From: JBBITI01 sp963735055
GTDB lineage: Bacteria > Chloroflexota > Dehalococcoidia > Dehalococcoidales > UBA2162
Reading direction: 5' to 3'
Assembly (NCBI GenBank): GCA_963735055.1
Contig: CAVTJN010000004.1
Coordinates: 695,520-759,519, forward strand
Length of the DNA stretch: 64,000 nucleotides
The notes under the pieces were generated by a model. That model saw only the letters and a list, made by a program, of their open reading frames with translations. It was not told the DNA's origin and made no database searches. Made by a program: the position numbers and the translations under genes. Below are positions 19,245-27,797 of this stretch, one piece after another (within the stretch, counting starts at the first letter, position 1; each line of letters begins with the position of its first letter).

Positions 19245-20240
19245 CTAGACGTTGTAGACTGTCGCCTTGTATCGCCCGGGATTGGCCGAAATCCACCCCA
19301 CGGTCTTCCGCAACCCTTCTTCAAAACCGATCTTCGGCTCCCAGCCCAGTAGCCGCTTTGCCTTGGCGTTATCGCAGCGCAGAACGTCCACTTCGCTGTT
19401 CGGCGGCCTGACCCGATTGGGATCTTGGACGATCTCCTTCTTGATACCGGTCAAAGCCAGTATCTTCTTGGCCACATCCCCGATTGATATGTCGAAACCA
19501 GAACCGACGTTGACGGTTTCGCCGATAACGCCCTCTACCTCGGCCATCTTGATGAATGCCTCGGCCAGATCGGCAACGTACGTGTAATCCCGCGTTGGCT
19601 GCAGAGAACCCAGGACTATCTCCGGCGCCGGCGCCAGCGCCTGGATGATTATGGTTGGGATAACGGCCCTGGCAGACTGCCTCGGACCAAAAGTATTGAA
19701 TGGTCTAATCGTCGCGACGGGAAGGTCGTAGGAGCGGCGAAAGCTCTCGGCGACCATGTCTGCGCCTATCTTGCTCGCCGAATAAGGAGATTGTCCCTGG
19801 AGAGGATGCTTTTCGTCCATTGGGACATACTGAGCCGTTCCGTAAACCTCACTGGTGGATGTATGAACGACCCGGCTTACGGCGGCGTCTCTGGCTGCCG
19901 ACATCACGTTCAGCGTTCCCATCACATTGGTCTCAATCGTTTCCCTGGGGTGGACATAGGAGTAAGGTATGGCGATCATCGACCCCAGGTGAAACACCAC
20001 GTCCACCTTCTGCGCCGATCGACGGACTGCCTCGCTGTCTCTCAGATCGCCAGGTACCACCTCAATTGCACTCAGTATTTGCTTCGGAAGTATATCGAGG
20101 AACCCCCAGTCACTTCTCGAATTGTACCTGACGAAGGCCCGCAGACGAGCGCCTCGTTCCACCAGGAACTCACTCAGGTGACTACCTACAAAGCCTCCCG
20201 CACCGGTGATGAGGACGGATTTGCCTTCCCAATTCGTCGT
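19245..20240 (-). CDS. NAD-dependent epimerase with apparent ACG start
   Basis: Extended SDR of about 331 residues. The NAD motif GAGGFVGSHL, a TSTSEVYG region and catalytic YSASKIGAD are present. The conventional open frame starts only at GTG 20162, which would remove the essential GxxGxxG. In frame upstream, the codons N-W-E-G-K-S-V-L-I-T-G run back to a TAG at 20244-20246, and no ATG, GTG or TTG lies between. Six bases after a perfect AAGGAGGT (20246-20253) stands ACG at 20238-20240. I therefore place the start there. Either ACG is a true weak start, or an ATG has suffered one substitution or a base-calling error. First gene of the epimerase/nucleotidyltransferase/epimerase unit. Confidence 0.82.
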   Translation of the reverse strand, partial: TTNWEGKSVLITGAGGFVGSHLSEFLVERGARLRAFVRYNSRSDWGFLDILPKQILSAIEVVPGDLRDSEAVRRSAQKVDVVFHLGSMIAIPYSYVHPRETIETNVMGTLNVMSAARDAAVSRVVHTSTSEVYGTAQYVPMDEKHPLQGQSPYSASKIGADMVAESFRRSYDLPVATIRPFNTFGPRQSARAVIPTIIIQALAPAPEIVLGSLQPTRDYTYVADLAEAFIKMAEVEGVIGETVNVGSGFDISIGDVAKKILALTGIKKEIVQDPNRVRPPNSEVDVLRCDNAKAKRLLGWEPKIGFEEGLRKTVGWISANPGRYKATVYNV

Positions 20241-20388
20241 AGCCTACCTCCTTGGTGTGTGACTCATGCCTCGCCCAACTCTTAAGAGCGTGTTCGTGAA
20301 CCGGTCAGAGTGCAGTGGGTCCTTTGCCTGTCCCGGTGCTTACAGTCACCGCACCTGGCTATTTCGAAAATTATATCACAGGAAGCGA

Positions 20389-22002
20389 TCATTTCCGCCG
20401 TCTGATCCAGACAACACCCAAGGCGCCGCCGACCGCAATCGCCGCGCCCGCGGCTATGCCGATGGCCGGCCAGTCGGTTTGTCGACCGGGCGCCGTCGTG
20501 GTCGGAGGTTGCGTCTGGGTCGGGTCAGACGTTGTCTTCGGGGGCACAGAAGTTGTGGGCGTGGGCTCATGCGTTTCCGTGGGAGTGGTGGGTGGGACGG
20601 TACTGGGCGTCGTGGGGGGGGTGGTTGTCGAGACCGTTCTGAACTCGTACGCCCCGATGTCGTATGCGGTTCCCTGGGGTCTTGTAGTCCAGAGGTAGTC
20701 CGTGGCGGGAGCCGAGGTCGGTGATCCGGCATCCACGGCCGGTGAATAGGACGCAATGCCGGGACCGGCTAACGCGTTGATCAGGAGTGGATCGGCTTGG
20801 ATGTAGTCGGTCCCAAAGACGTCTTCCGGGTTATGGCCCTCGGGGTTGAAGAAGAGGTTGTGGTCGATGGTGATGCCGGCAGGGCCCTGTACCGCGATAA
20901 TACCGGCATTGGCCTTACCCGGATTGGGCACAATGATATTGTTTCTGATGACACAGTCGACCTGATACTGGGCCGGGTCGTAAACCGCAATTTCCGCATA
21001 GCCGTTGTGGTAGAAGGTGTTATTTGTCACGCTGAACGTCTTGATAAAATCCATGGGATAGGCCACCAACCCACGATCGTTGCCGGTGAAGAAGTTGTTG
21101 TAGATGCTTATGCCCGTTTGAGGTGCACGCGGTTCGAGTTCGGATCCCAATGCGATCCCAATCCCCGAGTTGCGTATTCTGTTCCCGTAGATAGAAATGT
21201 TGGACTGGGGTATGCCTGTAGTTTCCAGGTAGATACCGTCGCTCGGGATATTTGAGATATCGTTATCGTGGATCAAACCATTACTGCTGCCATTCTTACA
21301 ATTTATGCCCTCTTTCTTGTTGTCATGGATGGTCGAGTTCTTGATCTCAAAATGAGTGGAAGCGATTATTGAGATGGACTCATTCTTCCCCGACGCCACG
21401 CTGTCATACACCTGGACTCGGTCTATCAGCACGTTTGACGAAGAGCCGACCTGGATACCCTCCCAGAAGACATTATGAATGTCCAGATTGCTCAGAGTAA
21501 CGTCATGCGTGTCGGCGACGTATACCCCCGAATAGGCGGCATTGTTTCTGATTTCAAAACCGTCAAGGTTGGTGTAGGGGACACTGATCGAGACCAGTCC
21601 TATGTACCCACCAGGGTGAGGCAGTCCAGTCCCGTCGATGATGGCGCGATGACCGGGATAGGCCTTGAGCGTAATCGGGTTACCTGCCGTGCCGCCCCGG
21701 ATTCCTTCGAGTGCCGTAATCCAGACGTACTCACTATAGATCCCGTTCTTGACATACACGGTGTCGCCGGCCACCAACTTCGTGGCAGCGTACTGGACGG
21801 TTAGCCACGGTCTCGCCTCTGTTCCCGGGTTGGAGTTGGCCCCGTCCTTTGCCACATAGTAAGTATTGCCGGCGGCATGAACCTGCCGGACAAGCGCGAA
21901 CGTCGAGCCAAACAGAAGCACCAGCGACAAAACGCAGAGCGCCGCCATACGTGCGCCGGAATGGTGGCTGAGAATCAATCGGACCAGTGGATTCCTATTC
22001 AT
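20389..22002 (-). CDS. Membrane-anchored right-handed beta-helix surface protein
   Basis: Exported protein of 537 residues. The signal peptide (about residues 1-43, ending QVHAAGN) is followed by a DUF1565/pectate-lyase-like region starting TYYVAKDG. A long beta-helix comes next (about 60-450), with recurring short strands such as ISIYNN, SVTNNTFYHN and CVIRNNIIVPNP. A Thr/Pro-rich linker (about 455-505) leads to one C-terminal transmembrane helix (about 508-530) with an RRRK stop-transfer tail. The fold suggests binding or cleavage of polysaccharide. Catalytic residues cannot be assigned. It shares extensive similarity with the proteins at 25139-27367 and 53684-56647, but unlike them it carries its own membrane anchor. 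Confidence 0.85.
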   Translation of the reverse strand: MNRNPLVRLILSHHSGARMAALCVLSLVLLFGSTFALVRQVHAAGNTYYVAKDGANSNPGTEARPWLTVQYAATKLVAGDTVYVKNGIYSEYVWITALEGIRGGTAGNPITLKAYPGHRAIIDGTGLPHPGGYIGLVSISVPYTNLDGFEIRNNAAYSGVYVADTHDVTLSNLDIHNVFWEGIQVGSSSNVLIDRVQVYDSVASGKNESISIIASTHFEIKNSTIHDNKKEGINCKNGSSNGLIHDNDISNIPSDGIYLETTGIPQSNISIYGNRIRNSGIGIALGSELEPRAPQTGISIYNNFFTGNDRGLVAYPMDFIKTFSVTNNTFYHNGYAEIAVYDPAQYQVDCVIRNNIIVPNPGKANAGIIAVQGPAGITIDHNLFFNPEGHNPEDVFGTDYIQADPLLINALAGPGIASYSPAVDAGSPTSAPATDYLWTTRPQGTAYDIGAYEFRTVSTTTPPTTPSTVPPTTPTETHEPTPTTSVPPKTTSDPTQTQPPTTTAPGRQTDWPAIGIAAGAAIAVGGALGVVWIRRRK

Positions 22003-22017
22003 TCGGAACTCACTCTC

Positions 22018-22938
22018 CTATCTTGCCCCTCTTACGTTGATCCAGAAGTGTAGAGAGGATTCGGGAGTGGTCTTGTTCCCTCTAAACAGCAGCAGTTCGA
22101 CCTTCTGATTGTCGCTCAGAGACTCCGGGACAACGCCGACCGAGTTCTCCCACTTTTCCCCTCGGCTTAGTTCGATGGGTCCCAGAAATCCCATTCTTGC
22201 CCCGCCGAAGTCGATGGTCACAGACTCACCATTGATGGTCATCCTCACAAAATACACTTCCGAACCCAGTTGATGGTTTTCTATCCCGACGGTTATGATG
22301 CCCGGTTCGCCAGCCGTCTGCCTGACTCCGTCGCCATACACAACCTGGGTCACTTTCGAATTGTCCAATGTGAATGTGGTGGGGTAGTCTTGCGCTTTGC
22401 CACCCGCCCCAAGGACATAGAACTCGGTGAATCCTTCCCCGATCTTGGGCGCGGCCACCGCGTAGCCTATCACTCCGAGAGTACCGAATATGACTGCGGC
22501 CAGTACGATGGACAGCGACTTGTTGAGGGCGTTGCCTCCCCAGCCCGGGAAGCTCGTGATTTCCATGGTGAGCACGTTCGTTCCCCGGGCCCGGCCTCTC
22601 CTGACCAAGGCAATCGCCGACATCACCAGGATGAACGCGGTAACAGCGGCCAGAACCGGCTCCAACCTCACCCCCCAGGGGGTATAGCTCAGGCCGAACC
22701 CGATCAGGCCGACAACAGCAATGCTCATCCCCACGCTCAAAGCCGCCCTCTCCAAACCGTCCATGGTCTCTTTCTTAGCGAAGATCGCCGCTACCAGCGA
22801 ATAGCCCGGGAAGAACAGAAGAAATGGCAACCCGAGGATCACACGCGCCGGCGTTGATGAGACTAAGACGATTGACAGGATCAGTAGCCCGGAGAGAATA
22901 TCAATTAGCAGTATGTCGTTTGGTAGCTTGAGTCTCAA
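22018..22938 (-). CDS. DUF1616 domain membrane protein
   Basis: 306-residue membrane protein. The N-terminal half has four or five hydrophobic helices (about residues 10-30, 35-50, 65-85, 90-110, 140-160) and contains GLPFLLFFPGYSLVAAIF, typical of DUF1616. The C-terminal half is an extracytoplasmic beta-rich domain (about 170-306, FTEFYVLGAGGKA, FDFGGARMGF-like). Translation starts at TTG with AAGGAG six bases upstream. DUF1616 proteins are common in archaeal and Chloroflexota surface loci; their role is unknown. It lies between the cohesin operon and a beta-helix gene. Confidence 0.82.
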   Translation of the reverse strand: MRLKLPNDILLIDILSGLLILSIVLVSSTPARVILGLPFLLFFPGYSLVAAIFAKKETMDGLERAALSVGMSIAVVGLIGFGLSYTPWGVRLEPVLAAVTAFILVMSAIALVRRGRARGTNVLTMEITSFPGWGGNALNKSLSIVLAAVIFGTLGVIGYAVAAPKIGEGFTEFYVLGAGGKAQDYPTTFTLDNSKVTQVVYGDGVRQTAGEPGIITVGIENHQLGSEVYFVRMTINGESVTIDFGGARMGFLGPIELSRGEKWENSVGVVPESLSDNQKVELLLFRGNKTTPESSLHFWINVRGAR

Positions 22939-23229
22939 ATGGGCTCCTTACGTCACGTTCTGCCTGGAGTTGGACCGCCAGCAATCTGCCAGACACGGTC
23001 TATTCTAATCTCCAGCGATGGTTTCTGCAAAGAACCGGCTTCTGTCGCCACGCTTGGCGGGTCACCATATCGGTTACGCGGTGACAACGCGATTGTCCCT
23101 CTGCCGGATACTCAGCGATGCAACCACTCCTGGAAAGACTCTGCTTCAAGTGTCTGCCGCCCGCCAATGCCGGATCACCTCGGGAAAAAACCGTCAGCCG
23201 GCGTTTGGCGGGGGACGGGTGCGACCGCG

Positions 23230-23520
23230 TCAGACTCTGCGGTCCTGTCGGGTTCTGTCACTGGTCCTTCGCTCGCCCAGACGCCTGAGTTGCATGACGA
23301 ATACTGCGGCGCCGAATATGCAGATGCCGACGGTTAGCGCAATCTCCAGCCAGAGAACCAGCGGATTACTTTCGACGAAATAGACGCTGCCGTTGGCCGC
23401 TATCAAAGCCATATGGATGGCCCACGACAGGGCCAGCGCGATCATCAACAACTGACTGATCAACACCACCACAGCGAACCTAAGGCGTCTGGCCGGAGAC
23501 GGCGGGGCCGAGCTGGTCAT
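23230..23520 (-). CDS. Small two-helix membrane protein
   Basis: 96 residues, with two hydrophobic helices at about residues 15-37 and 53-75 joined by a short polar loop, and a very basic C-terminal tail. Its ATG overlaps the stop of the cohesin gene (ATGA arrangement), so it is very probably co-translated with it. I do not recognise a family. Likely an accessory of the surface complex encoded by its neighbours. The 291 bp between it and the DUF1616 gene holds no convincing gene. Confidence 0.6.
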   Translation of the reverse strand: MTSSAPPSPARRLRFAVVVLISQLLMIALALSWAIHMALIAANGSVYFVESNPLVLWLEIALTVGICIFGAAVFVMQLRRLGERRTSDRTRQDRRV

Positions 23521-25112
23521 GATCGGTAATCGCCGGCTACTTCAACGACGGCCGCCCCGTCCGGAGCCCAGCTTCCCAGCAGCGCCACCCGCCGTCTCAA
23601 TAGCATCGCCGTCGTCACCGCGGCCGCAAGAGCGGAAGCGCCGATTGTAAGCATCAGGACGTACCAACTGACAACCGCGGGCGGATCGGCGGGTTCTTCC
23701 AAGATCTGGCCGATTGTCTTGGTGGTCGACGAGCCGGCCGAGTAGACGGGCGGGACCGTCGTGTCCGGAATAGGTCGGGCCACGGCCATGAAAGAACCGC
23801 TGAGATCATCTACGGTCACGGTGAATGACCCCGGCGACTGCCTGGTGACGGTGAATTCTACCTCTCGACTCGCCTCACCGGCCACCTGTACCGTTTGCTT
23901 CAGAATCTCGGATTCGTCCCCAGAACTGAGGTTCAGAATGACATCGTGACTTCCGCCCGCATCCCCCGTGTTGTTGACCTTAACGCGGATGGTCACCGGT
24001 TCGTTGACCATCGGTGGATTCGGGCTGATCTCCAGGTCGCCGGTCGTAAAGGCCGCCGGTCGAACGTGCGTGATTACCGCGTAGCGCGAAAAGTGACTGA
24101 TATTTGCGGTAACGCTGCGGGAAGAGGGATCGACCGTGCTGTTGTTTTCGATCCACCTGCCCGCTGCCTGGTCCCAACTGCCGATGGTGAGATTCTTCTC
24201 CGTCAATCCCTTTGGCAGCAGTGAGGGGTCGTAGTTGATGGACAGCGCAACCGGTGCACTAAAGACGGCCCCATCCGGCCCGAAATCGTAGGCTGATCCA
24301 GCCATGATTGGACCGGCCGAAAGTGCGGTGGCATCAGTTGTCTGGCTGACGCTGATAGACCGTAGCGGTCCTCCGTCTCTGGTTCTGGCTTGAACTCCCT
24401 GACTGATCTTGAGCTTTGCTTTTCCGTCTTCGGAATTGGCGGCGGCTGGAATGCTGAACACTCCCTCGCTATTGGTGAAGATGGTCAGGTTGGTGACACC
24501 GGGAATGGCAAATGCGCCACCACCACCTCCGGCGAATCCGCTAACTCCGGAATCCCCTCCGCCCGTCGTCGGTGCGGGTGGGGGGGAGTTTGTCGCTGAT
24601 ATGACAACCTGTCCGCTCACGATGTCTGCGGGCATGGCCTTGCCGTTCACGTCTCCCACTATGACACTCGACAGCCCCAGCGGAGATGTCCCCGGCCCGC
24701 TCTTGGCAGTCATGGTGACCACTGCGAACGTACCGGACGAGGACACGGTCTTCCCCGGGCTCACTATCGCCCCGGCGATGCCGGATACGCTACCACCGGA
24801 GTTGTCTATCCGACCGGGCATGAAGTATGTGCTGGCGCCGCTTTGCCTGAGCAGGTCTCCCTCCACCACCCCGTTCACCATCATCAGTGACGGATTGAAG
24901 GAGAGACTGAATTGGACACCGGCGATGGCATTGTTTGGGCTCAAGTTGATGTACACGGAGAACGGCTGTCCGGCATTCACCGCCTGCGCTGGGCCCACCG
25001 CGGCTATCGCCACCGGTCCCGCCGCGTAGACACTTCCAGGAAGTGCAATGAACGACGCCAATAGGCCAAGTGTCAAAGTGATCACAAGCACTTTTGAGAT
25101 TCTATTGTTCAT
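23517..25112 (-). CDS. Membrane-anchored cohesin-domain surface protein
   Basis: 531-residue exported protein. The signal peptide (about residues 1-30, ending VYAAG) is followed by a type I-like cohesin domain (about 32-165): PVAIAAVGPAQAVNAGQPF, IAGVQFSLSFNPSLM, IVSPGKTVSSSGTFAVVTM and the closing VVISATN. A Gly/Ser linker follows. Next are a beta-rich domain ending in ISHFSRYAVITH (about 210-350) and a CARDB-like adhesion domain (about 355-445). One transmembrane helix (about 477-503) with a short basic tail ends the protein. Cohesins bind dockerins, and the gene immediately upstream encodes a protein ending in a dockerin pair. It is therefore probably the membrane-fixed receptor for that protein. 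A similar C-terminal half occurs at 63167-64000. Confidence 0.85.
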   Translation of the reverse strand: MNNRISKVLVITLTLGLLASFIALPGSVYAAGPVAIAAVGPAQAVNAGQPFSVYINLSPNNAIAGVQFSLSFNPSLMMVNGVVEGDLLRQSGASTYFMPGRIDNSGGSVSGIAGAIVSPGKTVSSSGTFAVVTMTAKSGPGTSPLGLSSVIVGDVNGKAMPADIVSGQVVISATNSPPPAPTTGGGDSGVSGFAGGGGGAFAIPGVTNLTIFTNSEGVFSIPAAANSEDGKAKLKISQGVQARTRDGGPLRSISVSQTTDATALSAGPIMAGSAYDFGPDGAVFSAPVALSINYDPSLLPKGLTEKNLTIGSWDQAAGRWIENNSTVDPSSRSVTANISHFSRYAVITHVRPAAFTTGDLEISPNPPMVNEPVTIRVKVNNTGDAGGSHDVILNLSSGDESEILKQTVQVAGEASREVEFTVTRQSPGSFTVTVDDLSGSFMAVARPIPDTTVPPVYSAGSSTTKTIGQILEEPADPPAVVSWYVLMLTIGASALAAAVTTAMLLRRRVALLGSWAPDGAAVVEVAGDYRS

Positions 25113-25138
25113 CCTTGTTTACGTTTCCCCCGTCCTTC

Positions 25139-27367
25139 CTATGCAGTCCAGTGTTGCCCCACGACAATGCTGTCAAGGACGCTTATCATCCCATCTCCAT
25201 TGACGTCTTCTCGTACCCAGCCGGGAGCGCCGGTCTGACCCCAGCGCTGACCTATCGCGATCACGTCAAGGACGTTGACCGCATTGTCCCGGTTGACATC
25301 CCAGGCCGCGTGGACAACGGTGATCGACAGGGATTTCGTGGCGGTCGTGCCGGCGCTGTCAATGACCCGGAAGGTGACTGAGGTTGGGCCACCCGCGGTG
25401 CCGGGAGTACCCGAGATGACACCGCTGGAACTCAGCAGTAGCCCCGCGGGTAATGTCCCCGAAGCTATCGCCCATGTATAGGAACCCGTTCCGCCGGTCG
25501 CGGTCAGTGTTTGAAAGTAGGTGACCCCTGCCGTCCCACCCGGCAACACCGTCGCGGTGGTGATGCTGGGCAGTCCACCAGTGGGTGGAGGGGCTGGGGT
25601 ATTCACTGCACCGTCGATCTTGATCGAGAAGGACTTCGCTCCTGTCTCACCGGCACTGTCAGTTAGTAGAATGGTGACCGTCATCGCATTGCCACCTGTC
25701 GTGGGGACGCCTGAGATGATGCCGCCCGGCCTGAGCGACAGGCCCAGCGGAAGTGCCCCCGCGCTGATCGCCCACGTGTAGGAGCCGCTGCCGCCGCTCG
25801 CGGTCAGGGTCTGGGAGTAAGCCACACCAACAGTCCCGTTCGGGAGCACGGTGGCGTTGGTGATGCTGGGAAGTCCGCCAGCGGTTGGGGGTGTCGGGTT
25901 TGTCGGGGGTGTCGTGGTTGTGGGGGGTGTCGTAGTTGTCGGGGGAGTCGGATTTGTCGAGCCAACATACTCGTAGGCCCCAATGTCATAGGCTGACCCT
26001 TGTGGCCTGGGAGTCCCCACATAGTCCGTGGCCGGCGCGGACGGCGCTGAACCGGCGTCCCTGGCCGGCGAATTGGAGGAGATCTTGAAGTCGGAAGCGG
26101 GACTGATCAGCAGCGGATCAGCCTTGATGTAGTCGGTCCCAAAGACGTCCAACACGTTATATCCGCCAGAGTTGTAGAAGAGATTGTGGTCGATGGTGAT
26201 GCCGGCCGGACCGTTGGCAGTGAGAATAGCGCCATTGGCCCTGCCCGGATTGGGCACAATGATATTGTTTCTGATGACACAGTTGACCTGATATTGCACC
26301 GGGTCGTAGACCTGGATCTCAACAAACCCGTTATGGTAGAAGGTGTTGTTTATGATGCTGAAGGTCTTAGTGAAGTTATGTGGATAGGCGATAATCCCGC
26401 GGCCGGTGTTGTAAATCAGGTTGTTGTAGATGTTTATGTTAGTTTGAGGAACACCGGCATTCTCAGAACCCAGCGATATGCCGTTACCATCCTCATATGT
26501 AATTGGACCACCGTTGGCTGAGTATGGCACATCCACCAGGTCATGTATCTTGTTGCGATAGATAGAGATATTGGATTGAGGTATGACAGTTGTCTCCAGA
26601 TAGATGGCATCGCTTCCTATGTGATAGATGTCGTTGTCATGGATTGAACCGTTACTGCTCCCATTCTTGATGTTTATGCCCTCTTTGTAATTGTCATGGA
26701 TGGTGGAGTTCCTGATCTCAAAACCATTGACTTCTTTGAATGTTATTGATTCGTTCTGCCCCGATCTCACAGAATCGTAGACTTCAACACTATCTACCAG
26801 TATGTTAGATACCACGGCTGCCTGGATACCCTCCCAGTAAACGTCGTGGATATCCAGATTGCTCAGAGTGATGTCGTGGGTGTTGCAGACGAATACTCCC
26901 GAATATGCCGCATTGTTTCTGATCTCAAAGCCATCAAGGTTGATGTAAGGGACATTGATCGTTACCAGTCCCATGTACCCATTGACGTTAGGCAGTCCGG
27001 TCCCGTCGATGATAGGGAGATGACCGGGATAGGCCTTGATCGTGACCGGATATCCGGCTGAGCCGCCCCGGGCGCCTTCGGCTGAGGTAATCCAGATTTG
27101 CTCGTTGTAGGTCCCGTTCTTGACGTACACGGTGTCGCCGGCCACCGCCCTTATGGCCGCGTACTTGATGGTCAGCCAGGGGCTCGTCTCGGTTCCTGAG
27201 CCAGAGTTCGACCCGTTCTTAGCGACATAGTAAGTATTGCCGGCGGCATGAGCCTGCTGGGCCGGCACCAGCGTCGATCCCAAAACGATTACAGCGACTG
27301 TGAATAGCGACGCGATGCCCGTCTTCGAGACCTGCCTCAGGCGCCACTTCTTGACCGTATTTCTCAA
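25139..27367 (-). CDS. Secreted beta-helix protein with Ig-like repeats and C-terminal dockerin
   Basis: 742-residue exported protein. The signal peptide ends near AQQAHAAGN (about residues 22-43). A right-handed beta-helix region (about 45-465) has the same TYYVAKNGSNSG start and NNAAYSG-type strands as its paralogues. A Pro/Thr linker leads to two He_PIG-type Ig-like modules (GGLPSITNATVLPNGT and GGLPSITTATVLPGGT starts). The C-terminus (about 685-742) holds two dockerin calcium-loop repeats, DVNRDNAVNVLDVIAIGQRW and DVNGDGMISVLDSIVVGQHW, with loop Asp/Asn ligands. There is no membrane anchor. The cohesin gene begins 27 bp downstream, so docking onto it is the obvious model. Its first 383 bp after the signal core are almost identical to the gene at 53684. 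Confidence 0.9.
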   Translation of the reverse strand: MRNTVKKWRLRQVSKTGIASLFTVAVIVLGSTLVPAQQAHAAGNTYYVAKNGSNSGSGTETSPWLTIKYAAIRAVAGDTVYVKNGTYNEQIWITSAEGARGGSAGYPVTIKAYPGHLPIIDGTGLPNVNGYMGLVTINVPYINLDGFEIRNNAAYSGVFVCNTHDITLSNLDIHDVYWEGIQAAVVSNILVDSVEVYDSVRSGQNESITFKEVNGFEIRNSTIHDNYKEGINIKNGSSNGSIHDNDIYHIGSDAIYLETTVIPQSNISIYRNKIHDLVDVPYSANGGPITYEDGNGISLGSENAGVPQTNINIYNNLIYNTGRGIIAYPHNFTKTFSIINNTFYHNGFVEIQVYDPVQYQVNCVIRNNIIVPNPGRANGAILTANGPAGITIDHNLFYNSGGYNVLDVFGTDYIKADPLLISPASDFKISSNSPARDAGSAPSAPATDYVGTPRPQGSAYDIGAYEYVGSTNPTPPTTTTPPTTTTPPTNPTPPTAGGLPSITNATVLPNGTVGVAYSQTLTASGGSGSYTWAISAGALPLGLSLRPGGIISGVPTTGGNAMTVTILLTDSAGETGAKSFSIKIDGAVNTPAPPPTGGLPSITTATVLPGGTAGVTYFQTLTATGGTGSYTWAIASGTLPAGLLLSSSGVISGTPGTAGGPTSVTFRVIDSAGTTATKSLSITVVHAAWDVNRDNAVNVLDVIAIGQRWGQTGAPGWVREDVNGDGMISVLDSIVVGQHWTA
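26888..27270 (-). repeat. Inverted repeat copy A (383 bp) inside the dockerin gene
   Basis: Aligned by eye to the reverse complement of 53781-54163: 376 of 383 positions match with no gaps. The seven differences all fall at synonymous third codon positions. The two copies lie in opposite orientation and bound about 26 kb of exopolysaccharide genes. Confidence 0.9.
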
Positions 27368-27797
27368 ACCGAAACTCTCCTGATAAGCCTAAGCCGGGAT
27401 GCGCTGACTGTCTTCCCCGCCTCGGTTGGGCGACTGCCGGTACCAGTCAGAGACAATTACACGGCGGGCGACGGGGGCAACACACTTCCGAGTTTATTGA
27501 TTTCCCGGGTGTATGAATATCGCCCGATAGTAGTGAAGCGAATGGTCATTTAGTCATCCGACGCTGTCAGCGACAAGTCCCTGCGCCCGGAAGAAGTGGC
27601 ATTGGAGAGTAAGACCGAGGCGTTAACGGAGGCGGCATGCCAGGGGCGGCCCCGGCTCGGTGGAATCGCCGGGACAGGTGTGTTATCATGTTGTCTGCCT
27701 CTTTAGGGCCCGAAGTTATACGACGCGGTCTGGTAATTGTCTTCTCTCGTCCGGCTCGACGGGCTAGCCTCAGGCGGTATTAGGGCACTATTGACTG
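27368..27797. other. Divergent intergenic region between surface block and polysaccharide cluster
   Basis: 430 bp separating the divergent dockerin gene and the C5-epimerase homologue. It should contain promoters for both the leftward surface operon and the rightward polysaccharide genes. I see no gene and no clear sigma-70 pair of boxes. ACAGGTGTGTTATCATGTTG near 27673 is A+T-richer than its surroundings and is a candidate for the rightward promoter only. Confidence 0.35.
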
